Below are positions 57,246 through 64,000 of a stretch of 64,000 nt of DNA, one piece after another (within the stretch, counting starts at the first letter, position 1; the number at the start of each line of letters is the position of its first letter). Under the pieces are notes generated by a model. That model ran no database searches, had not been told where the DNA came from, and worked only from the letters and a program-made list of their open reading frames with translations. This DNA is from Thalassocella blandensis (lineage in GTDB: Bacteria > Pseudomonadota > Gammaproteobacteria > Pseudomonadales > Cellvibrionaceae). Position numbers and translations under genes: made by a program. Where the stretch lies: the NCBI GenBank assembly GCA_902141825.1, contig CABFPG010000005.1, forward strand, positions 248,001 to 312,000, read 5' to 3'.

Positions 57246-58037
57246 GTGTCTTTGAAGGCATTTTTACTGGCCCTAACATTATTGACGCGTATCCCATTGC
57301 CGTCTCGTTTGTCCTGCATATTATACGATGATGCAGATTGGTCGGATGTGGATCGCGCGCGTGCTATTCGAAATCTCTCATCTCAGTTTTACCCTCTGAT
57401 CGGCATTATTCTGGGCTTTATAGTGATGCTGGTAGTGTTGTTGGGTATCGCTATACCGGATCTCTCAATCGACATTCAAGCATTCATCGTGCTTGCCATG
57501 TGGGTGGCGTTAAGTGGTGCGCTGCATCTCGATGGTCTGGCGGATTGTACCGATGCGCTTTTCGCTTCTCACCGTAACCCTCAGGATATGCTTCGTGTAA
57601 TGCGAGAACCGACGGTGGGCGCCATGGCCGTAGTGGTTTTATGTTTAACCCTGCTGGGAAAATTTATTCTGATTCGCGATGTAATTCAGCAGGAATTACT
57701 TGTGCCATTCATTCTTGCTCCCTGCCTGGCAAGACTTGGAGCTCTGGTGTATATGCGCCTTACGCCGTATGTTGGAAGCGGGCTGGCGAATGATTTGACG
57801 CATCCTCGTTTTGACGGTGTTCTGGTATTGCAATTGGTGATGCTCACGGGGTGTATTGTCGTGTTGTATTCGCTGCTGTTCGCCCTAGCCTGTGCAATGG
57901 TGCTTGCTATTTTGCTATGGTGGTGGCGAGCGAAATGGCTCAATGTCGTTGGTGGTTTTACCGGCGACTGTGTCGGTGCTCTGATTGAATTGTCTGAGTT
58001 GCTATTGCTTGCGGCGATGTTGTCCTGTGCTTTGTGA
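57246..58037 (+). CDS. cobS: Adenosylcobinamide-GDP ribazoletransferase (cobalamin synthase)
   Basis: 263 residues from GTG, 24 nt after cobC. Membrane protein with several helices. L-L-T-R-I-P-L-P at the start; H-L-D-G-L-A-D-C-T-D-A and M-R-E-P-T-V-G-A-M-A are hallmark metal/substrate segments; G-G-F-T-G-D-C-V-G-A lies near the end. It joins adenosylcobinamide-GDP (from CobU) to alpha-ribazole (CobT/CobC). Confidence 0.95.
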   Translation: MSLKAFLLALTLLTRIPLPSRLSCILYDDADWSDVDRARAIRNLSSQFYPLIGIILGFIVMLVVLLGIAIPDLSIDIQAFIVLAMWVALSGALHLDGLADCTDALFASHRNPQDMLRVMREPTVGAMAVVVLCLTLLGKFILIRDVIQQELLVPFILAPCLARLGALVYMRLTPYVGSGLANDLTHPRFDGVLVLQLVMLTGCIVVLYSLLFALACAMVLAILLWWWRAKWLNVVGGFTGDCVGALIELSELLLLAAMLSCAL

Positions 58038-58154
58038 AATTACAACCTGTTGCGTAACACCTGTTCTGCATCGAACGACAAGGGTATTTCTGACCGGTAC
58101 GGGCACAATTTTTTGTGGGCAAGGTAGTTGTATGAATAGAAAGAGAATGAAAGC

Positions 58155-59060
58155 ATGCGATTGAATTTGATAAATATTGTGGTGAAACTGAGTTGTGCAG
58201 TGCTGTGCATTGTGATTCCTGCAATGAAGTGCGTAGCGGAAATTAACGTGACTGATTTTGCCGGGCACACGGTCACATTAAGTAAACCAGCACAAAGAAT
58301 CGTCGCGCTTGCGCCCCATATCGTAGAGAATATTTTTACCGCGGGCGCTGGTGATCGCCTCGTGGGCGTTGTGGACTACTGCGATTATCCCCCTCAGGCA
58401 AAATCGATTGAAAATGTTGGGGCGATTAGTGCGTTTAGTCTCGAAAAAATCATTGCATTAAAACCAGATCTGGTCATTGTTTGGTATTCTGGAAACGCTG
58501 AAAAATATATAGATAAGTTCAAGGCGCTTGGCATTCCGGCCTATGCCAGTGATCCTCAGGTATTTAGCGATGTTGCGAAAACCATTCGAGACTATGGAAA
58601 GCTTGCTGGTACGGAAAAAACGGCGGAGCAGGAAGCAGAACGATTTTTAGCGCGTTATGATTTTCTGAACAAAACCTATAGTCAAAAATCAAAAGTCAGT
58701 GTTTTTTACCAAGTGTGGAATGATCCTCTGCAAACCATAAATGGGGGGCGCTTGATAAGTAATGTGATCCAAATGTGCGGAGGTCACAATATTTTCGCTG
58801 ATGAAAAAAGCATGGCACCTAAGGTGAGCTTGGAGGCTGTGATCAGCCGCAATCCTGAAGTTATCATTGCCAGCGGCATGGGAGAGGAAAAACCAGAGTG
58901 GTTGGAAGATTGGCGTCGTTTTAACAGTTTAACTGCGGTGCAAAAAGAAAATTTATTTTTTGTTCCTCCGGATGTGATTCAACGCCATACAGTTCGCATA
59001 TTGAGCGGAGCTCAAATGATGTGTGAACAGCTTGAATTGGCGCGCCACCGCCGACAGTAA
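58155..59060 (+). CDS. btuF: Vitamin B12-binding periplasmic protein
   Basis: 301 residues with a Sec signal (1-~30). BtuF-type periplasmic binding fold: R-I-V-A-L-A-P-H-I-V-E-N-I-F-T-A-G-A-G-D-R-L-V-G-V, then L-K-P-D-L-V-I-V-W, and a late S-G-A-Q-M-M. It delivers corrinoid to BtuCD, whose genes are 4 kb upstream. The outer-membrane receptor btuB is not in the window. Confidence 0.92.
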   Translation: MRLNLINIVVKLSCAVLCIVIPAMKCVAEINVTDFAGHTVTLSKPAQRIVALAPHIVENIFTAGAGDRLVGVVDYCDYPPQAKSIENVGAISAFSLEKIIALKPDLVIVWYSGNAEKYIDKFKALGIPAYASDPQVFSDVAKTIRDYGKLAGTEKTAEQEAERFLARYDFLNKTYSQKSKVSVFYQVWNDPLQTINGGRLISNVIQMCGGHNIFADEKSMAPKVSLEAVISRNPEVIIASGMGEEKPEWLEDWRRFNSLTAVQKENLFFVPPDVIQRHTVRILSGAQMMCEQLELARHRRQ

Positions 59061-59212
59061 AGCATAATGACTCGCGCTGCACTGTGGCAGTATGTTTTAA
59101 TGCGCAATGCTGACTTTTTGCTTGGGGTTAGCCTGGTTGTACCCGGGCAATTGACGCGTTATAGCAAAACATAAACACTATAAATCAAATTGTATCTGTA
59201 AAAGGAATCAGA

Positions 59213-59605
59213 ATGATCTCTGCATTTTACGCCGCTCTACTCGCCATACTTGTTATCGCTCTGGCTTTTCGCGTTTCTAAGAACCGAATAAAATACCGCG
59301 TAGGAATTGGAGCGGGAGACAACAAGGACCTGGATCTCGTGATTCGGTGCCACGCGAACGCAGTGGAAATTGTTCCTTTGGCTGTGCTGATGTTAGTACT
59401 GGCGGAGCTTCAAGGTTTGCATGCGATCGCACTACACGTCGCAGGTCTTGTTTTACTGGTGACGCGAATCATGCATCCCATCGGATTAACCAAGGCACAA
59501 GGTGGACCTGCGGTCGGTCGTTTTTACGGCACCATTGGCTCCTGGTTGACGGTTGTCTTACTGGCGATTGCGAACTTAGCCCTCTACATCCTGTCTGTGA
59601 TATAA
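59213..59605 (+). CDS. MAPEG-family membrane protein
   Basis: 130 residues with about four membrane helices. R-C-H-A-N-A-V-E-I-V-P-L-A-V-L and G-R-F-Y-G-T-I-G-S-W are MAPEG signatures (prokaryotic YecN-like members). Members of this family handle glutathione or lipid substrates in the membrane; the activity here is unknown. Ribosome site aaagga 7-8 nt before the ATG. Confidence 0.88.
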   Translation: MISAFYAALLAILVIALAFRVSKNRIKYRVGIGAGDNKDLDLVIRCHANAVEIVPLAVLMLVLAELQGLHAIALHVAGLVLLVTRIMHPIGLTKAQGGPAVGRFYGTIGSWLTVVLLAIANLALYILSVI

Positions 59606-59652
59606 CTGCATGTATTGTTCAGGCGAAAATAGTCGATTGTGACAGTAGATTT

Positions 59653-60978
59653 ATGCGTTCCATTTATCTTGCCACCGTATTGTTAATTATCGGTTTTATC
59701 CTTGGGTGGATGAGTCGTTCCTACGATATAGATCGTGCATTGCGGGAAGCACTGGAAGATGACGTTCTTTCGGTGGAGGCAAATTCTCGAAAGCAGGAGT
59801 CTAGTGAGCCGCTTCATTATGGTGATCAAAAAAATGCAGATGAGCGCTCAAATGCAGGTCAAAATAAAGAGAGCACGGACAATCCTTTTATCAGCCAATC
59901 TACCCCGGCGAATGCTGATTCGTCGGGCAATGATATAAGCCAAGCCAGTGACGAAGCGTTGACCAAGGAGCAGGACGCTGTCAGCCTGTTTAAATCCTAC
60001 CTCCAGCAAAAAGCTTTTGAGCAGGCAGTCGATTTGTATCGAGAGCTTGACCTCGCAGGTGAAACAACGGTCGCAGAGTTACGTGCACTTATCATCACTA
60101 AACTTAATGGGTATTTGGAGGTGAATGACGGCGATGCTTTTACCGAACTCGCCAATAGTTTTCTGTCTGTCTATTACAATGATATAGACGTGTTGTTGTT
60201 GCTTGCCGACTTTAATCAGCGGATGAATTATTTTATCGAAGCGTTAAATGTTTATCAGATGGCGAATGAATATGCCTATTCCTCAATTAATTCGCAAAAA
60301 GTGCGCGAGGCAACCAATCTGTTTCTTGGCAAAGTGGATACTTTTTACAGTAATCAGCAAAGCTGGTACATGTTGCGCCAGATATACGAACGAGCCGAGT
60401 TGGTGGGAATGCTAACGCCAGAACAGCGTATTCGACTGGCGCAGTTATATGCCGTGACGGGCGATACATATTCTGCTCAGTCCACTCTGCAAGACATGAT
60501 CAGCCGTGGACAGGCCGTTACCAAAGCTCGTAGCATGTTGCAGTCAATGGATGAGGGGTCCCCGCAAACATCACCAGTCAGTTACGATGGCAACGTGGCT
60601 TTGAAGCAGTACGGTAATCAATTTGCCGCAATGCTGGCGCTGCCAGATCAGTACAACCAGGTAAATCTACTGCTGGATACCGGCGCCTCCCTGACCACGC
60701 TTTCCAGCATGGCGTTTAACCAGCTTTCCGACCATTCCCAATATACCCGCTTGGGTTCACGAATGTTCCATACCGCAAACGGCGTAGCGATGGGTTCTGT
60801 CTACCGCTTTAAGCAGGTTCGTCTTGGTAGTTTTGTTTTGCAGGATGTGGACATTGCCGTGCTGGACTTTTCCATTACTGGAGATGTTCAGGGCTTACTG
60901 GGAATGAATATCCTTGGTCAGTTCAAGTTTCATATCAACCAAAAAACCTCCCAGCTTGAGTTGTCTATTCTCCAGTAA
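59653..60978 (+). CDS. Membrane-anchored retropepsin-like aspartic protease
   Basis: 441 residues from the ATG at 59653. The frame is open back to 59347 but overlaps the MAPEG gene, and the membrane anchor (residues 5-20) begins here. A low-complexity polar region (~35-110) is followed by helical repeats that look TPR-like (~110-300), then the protease domain with L-L-D-T-G-A-S near 340 and L-L-G-M-N-I-L-G-Q near 418. It is a larger cousin of the protein at 38257-38925. Probably a periplasmic protease with a protein-binding middle; target unknown. Confidence 0.82.
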   Translation: MRSIYLATVLLIIGFILGWMSRSYDIDRALREALEDDVLSVEANSRKQESSEPLHYGDQKNADERSNAGQNKESTDNPFISQSTPANADSSGNDISQASDEALTKEQDAVSLFKSYLQQKAFEQAVDLYRELDLAGETTVAELRALIITKLNGYLEVNDGDAFTELANSFLSVYYNDIDVLLLLADFNQRMNYFIEALNVYQMANEYAYSSINSQKVREATNLFLGKVDTFYSNQQSWYMLRQIYERAELVGMLTPEQRIRLAQLYAVTGDTYSAQSTLQDMISRGQAVTKARSMLQSMDEGSPQTSPVSYDGNVALKQYGNQFAAMLALPDQYNQVNLLLDTGASLTTLSSMAFNQLSDHSQYTRLGSRMFHTANGVAMGSVYRFKQVRLGSFVLQDVDIAVLDFSITGDVQGLLGMNILGQFKFHINQKTSQLELSILQ

Positions 60979-61004
60979 GTTTAAACGGGGAAACGACATT
61001 CGAA

Positions 61005-62006
61005 TTATTCTATTTGATATAAATATTTTTCAAATGTTTTATCCAGACTGTGTGTGGTCGGATTGTCAAAATAGAAAATCTTTCGTTCTTTGAGTTTAAC
61101 AAAGTTCAGGTTACGTTTATGGTGCTTCCACCATAAGCCTTCAAAACTGCCGTCTTCCCAAGCCATTTGCAGGCCTCTGGTTAATCGCTCCAGAATCAGG
61201 GTGTTCGATTTGTGGCTGTGAAAAAAGAATGGGAAATGGTAGAAAAATGCCTTGCTTGTATCGTAATCGAAATTCGGGATGGATTGATTGCGTTGATACT
61301 CGTCATAAATTTCATTGGTGCCCCGGCAAAATAAATCAAAGCGATTTTCTGCCACCATGTTAAACAGGCTTTTGTATTTAGGCACTTCAAATACTTCGAT
61401 GCCCGCATTCCGCATAATTTTAATATCTGCCCATTGTGGCCCATAGCCGTGGGAGTAGGTGATCAATTCTTCGCGTGTTGTGACTTTGGCAAATTGCGAT
61501 TTTATTTTGCTCGAAATAAAACAGGTTCGATATCCCAGCAGCCCTCGCAGAATAGGAAACGGAATATAGCCTAAGTCAAACTCCTTAGTGTTATAGGTAT
61601 CGTAAACAAAGCCGCGAATGAAATTGGGATAGGTATTCTCTTTTAGGCTCAACAGTGCGCGACTGTAGGACATGGGGGGCGCATCAAGTATTTCAAAGGT
61701 TCCATATTCAGATTCCGTCTTTTTCAGCAGCATCACCACCAGTTCACGTTCAAAATTGTGCCGAGTGTCCCCCTGATCCAATTTGCTGGTGATGGTGACA
61801 ATAAAACGTTCTGGTGCGGCCGAAAAAGCTTGCGGAGAAGGTAATACGAATAGGAGGAGTGCGAGGTGTACCACAAGAGGAAAAATACGTTTCAGCGGGG
61901 CGTGAGTGCGCCGCCAGACATTGGCGCTCAATATCCAGGACAGCCCGTAGCTGAGGGCGAAATGCTGAAGTTTTAATTTGCTTTCCGCGAACACATGTTT
62001 ATCCAA
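61005..62006 (-). CDS. Periplasmic solute-binding-like protein (SBP_bac_3-type)
   Basis: 333 residues. A strongly hydrophobic stretch at ~43-58 followed by A-F-S-A-A-P looks like a signal peptide, so translation may start internally, though no good ATG is near. The remaining ~270 residues have the two-lobe pattern of transporter-type solute-binding proteins: Y-R-T-C-F-I, L-I-T-Y-S-H-G-Y-G-P-Q-W, and N-R-F-D-L-F-C-R-G-T-N-E. No transporter genes are adjacent, so it may be a sensor or orphan binding protein. It converges with the retropepsin-like gene, 26 nt between stops. Confidence 0.7.
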   Translation of the reverse strand: MDKHVFAESKLKLQHFALSYGLSWILSANVWRRTHAPLKRIFPLVVHLALLLFVLPSPQAFSAAPERFIVTITSKLDQGDTRHNFERELVVMLLKKTESEYGTFEILDAPPMSYSRALLSLKENTYPNFIRGFVYDTYNTKEFDLGYIPFPILRGLLGYRTCFISSKIKSQFAKVTTREELITYSHGYGPQWADIKIMRNAGIEVFEVPKYKSLFNMVAENRFDLFCRGTNEIYDEYQRNQSIPNFDYDTSKAFFYHFPFFFHSHKSNTLILERLTRGLQMAWEDGSFEGLWWKHHKRNLNFVKLKERKIFYFDNPTTHSLDKTFEKYLYQIE

Positions 62007-62364
62007 GTGGGGTATTCAATATTCATTTGGCATATTAAACAGTTTAGTGCAGAGCACAAGGTTTTGAATAGAGCAGATTCGCATAAGCTCTTGTTTGGGT
62101 TGAAAAAGGTGACCTTGTTAAATGTCACGAGTCAGGCCGCTTCTGTATCGGCGCAGATGGAGAGCTTATCTGGCCTAATCTGCGGTCTATTTGACTTACG
62201 TCAATGGGAGTTCGCAAGCGAGCATTAGGATGGAGTGAGGGTAATAGTATTCCTCTTTAGGGCGGTTAGTGAAACACCGGTTGCCAATTTTCAGTTTGTT
62301 TTAGTCGACAATAGTACCGCCTGTAAACCAATGCAATTAACGAGAAAAAGCAAAAGGCACAGTT
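62007..62364. other. Divergent intergenic region before pckA
   Basis: 358 bp with the promoters of pckA and of the minus-strand solute-binding gene. No terminator-like hairpin, repeat or small ORF with a ribosome site was found. Confidence 0.4.
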
Positions 62365-63987
62365 ATGGTGAAGCAGATTGACTTGAGTAAATATGGTATC
62401 TCTGATGTGAAGGAAGTGGTGTATAACCCCTCATATGCACAATTGTTTACAGAGGAAACCAAAGCGGAGTTACAGGGTTACGAGAAGGGGGTGTTGACAC
62501 AGTCTGGTGCTGTCGCTGTACGTACAGGCGTTTTTACTGGCCGCTCGCCAAAAGATAAGTTCATCGTGTTGGATGATGTGAGTCGGGAACATTTGTGGTG
62601 GACGTCGGAGAACAACCCTAATGATAATAAACCCATTACACCTCAGGCATGGGCGCAGCTAAAGGCTTTGGTGGCTCGTCAACTAAGCGATAAACGGTTA
62701 TTTGTTGTCGATACATATTGTGGTGCCAACGAAAATACCCGCATGAAAGTGCGTTTTATTATGGAAGTCGCCTGGCAAGCACATTTTGTGACGAATATGT
62801 TTATACGTCCTACGCAGGAGCAACTAGAAACTTATGGCGAGCCTGACTTTGTGGTGATGAATGGCTCCAAGGTCACAGATCCTGACTGGAAAGCACATGG
62901 CTTAAACTCTGAAGTGTTCACCATTTTCAATATGACAGAGAAAATGCAGATTATCGGGGGGACCTGGTACGGTGGCGAAATGAAAAAAGGTATGTTCGCC
63001 ATGATGAACTACTATCTTCCTCTGCACCATATGGCGTCCATGCACTGTTCTGCAAATGTTGGGCAGGATGGTGACGTAGCGATTTTTTTTGGCCTGTCAG
63101 GTACGGGGAAAACCACTTTGTCCACCGACTCTCGCCGTCGTCTGGTCGGGGATGATGAGCATGGTTGGGACGATGAGGGCGTGTTTAATTTTGAAGGCGG
63201 TTGCTACGCGAAAACTATTGACCTGGACCCTGACAGCGAACCCGATATTTACAATGCAATTCGGCGAGACGCACTGTTGGAAAACGTCGTAGTAGATGCA
63301 CAGGGCAAAATTGATTATGCGGATAAATCGATCACAGAGAATACTCGGGTTTCCTATCCCATTTATCATATTGATAATATCGTCAAGCCTGTTTCGCGCA
63401 CTGGCCATGCAAGCAAAGTGATTTTTCTCACGGCTGATGCTTTTGGTGTGCTGCCACCGGTAGCGAAGCTAGATCCAGCACAAACCCAATATCACTTTCT
63501 CTCCGGATTCACGGCGAAACTGGCGGGCACGGAGCGTGGTATCACTGAGCCGGTGCCCACGTTCTCAGCTTGCTTTGGTAAAGCTTTTCTTACTTTACAT
63601 CCCGTAAAATATGGTGAAGAACTGGTTGCGCGAATGAAAGCGGCCGGAGCGACAGCGTATTTGGTTAACACGGGTTGGAATGGCACAGGTAAACGTATCT
63701 CGATTAAAGAAACACGGGCGATTATCAATGCCATTTTAGATGGAGAGATTGAGCGGGCTGAATGTTACCAATTGCCAATCTTTAATTTACAGATCCCCCG
63801 CGCTTTACCAGGTGTGGCTACCGATATTCTCGATCCTCGCAGTACTTATGCTCAGGCACAGGAATGGGAAAATAAAGCCGTAGAACTTGCAGAATTATTT
63901 ATTCGCAACTTTGAAAAGTTTACCGATAATGCAGATGGACAAGCATTGGTGGCTGCTGGACCTCAATTGCAACATTCTGTGGCGTAA
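62365..63987 (+). CDS. pckA: Phosphoenolpyruvate carboxykinase (ATP)
   Basis: 540 residues, complete, ending 13 nt before the window edge. Kinase-1a P-loop [13 protein letters not shown] near 241-253, [14 protein letters not shown] at ~51-64, and metal-site segments F-F-G-L-S-G and D-D-E-H-G-W-D. It decarboxylates and phosphorylates oxaloacetate to PEP in gluconeogenesis, which fits growth on glycerol, amino acids and lipids. Confidence 0.97.
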   Translation: MVKQIDLSKYGISDVKEVVYNPSYAQLFTEETKAELQGYEKGVLTQSGAVAVRTGVFTGRSPKDKFIVLDDVSREHLWWTSENNPNDNKPITPQAWAQLKALVARQLSDKRLFVVDTYCGANENTRMKVRFIMEVAWQAHFVTNMFIRPTQEQLETYGEPDFVVMNGSKVTDPDWKAHGLNSEVFTIFNMTEKMQIIGGTWYGGEMKKGMFAMMNYYLPLHHMASMHCSANVGQDGDVAIFFGLSGTGKTTLSTDSRRRLVGDDEHGWDDEGVFNFEGGCYAKTIDLDPDSEPDIYNAIRRDALLENVVVDAQGKIDYADKSITENTRVSYPIYHIDNIVKPVSRTGHASKVIFLTADAFGVLPPVAKLDPAQTQYHFLSGFTAKLAGTERGITEPVPTFSACFGKAFLTLHPVKYGEELVARMKAAGATAYLVNTGWNGTGKRISIKETRAIINAILDGEIERAECYQLPIFNLQIPRALPGVATDILDPRSTYAQAQEWENKAVELAELFIRNFEKFTDNADGQALVAAGPQLQHSVA

Positions 63988-64000
63988 GCGCATGAGCGCC

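Overview
The window is chromosomal DNA of a Gram-negative, aerobic, heterotrophic gammaproteobacterium. Gene content points to a marine Cellvibrionales-like bacterium. The evidence is the gammaproteobacterial order nrdR-ribD-ribE-ribBX-ribH-nusB-thiL-pgpA, several Sec- and Tat-exported enzymes, a chitin-binding module, and many small AT-rich spacers. The taxonomic placement is inference from gene content. No rRNA, tRNA, CRISPR array, prophage or insertion sequence was found.

Layout. 1-760 is the start of a membrane-anchored beta-propeller sensor that runs off the left edge. 1081-4181 is the glycerol operon glpK-glpD (minus strand). 4692-5531 is an FkpA-like lipoprotein isomerase. 5532-7567 is a 2-kb stretch without a conventional gene but dense in hairpins. 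It holds two similar leader-ORF plus attenuator modules and an 18-codon acidic ORF with a good ribosome site. 7568-12148 holds a PhoD-like phosphatase, an RNase Z/RlaP pair and a GST. 12216-19686 is a complete thiazole/pyrimidine thiamine operon, thiC-thiO-thiS-thiG-thiDE-thiF(rhodanese), under a TPP riboswitch. 19862-31921 holds a CBS-domain protein, a sulfotransferase, a neutral ceramidase, an esterase, EttA, GlyA, a MarR/hydrolase pair and an S9 peptidase. 32126-39634 is the riboflavin/NusB/ThiL/PgpA block plus a separate ribA. 39867-44455 has three secreted-protein genes: a Lys-C-like protease with two beta/gamma-crystallin domains, and two paralogues sharing an unrecognised domain. 44984-47508 is an HscC-type Hsp70 with a J-like membrane partner. 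47770-49254 is a cytochrome c-sugar dehydrogenase fusion. 49437-59060 is a cobalamin locus: a riboswitch, then cobO-cobQ-btuC-btuD-cobU and cobT-cobC-cobS-btuF. The window ends with MAPEG, retropepsin-like and solute-binding proteins and pckA.

How it fits together. Three cofactor pathways dominate. Thiamine phosphate is made by the thi operon and phosphorylated by ThiL, encoded in the riboflavin block. Riboflavin is made by RibD/RibE/RibH with a RibBX-type synthase and a stand-alone RibA. Corrinoid is imported by BtuFCD and adenosylated, amidated and completed by CobO, CobQ, CobU, CobT, CobC and CobS. Two of these are under visible riboswitches.

Most unusual items: the cobalamin riboswitch is split by a stem-closed insertion of about 330 nt carrying a broken two-helix membrane ORF. 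The 5.5-7.5 kb region has a repeated attenuator architecture. The paralogous secreted proteins share the motif GWALDRAHPEDL. Short 13-15-nt tandem repeats recur in at least five spacers.
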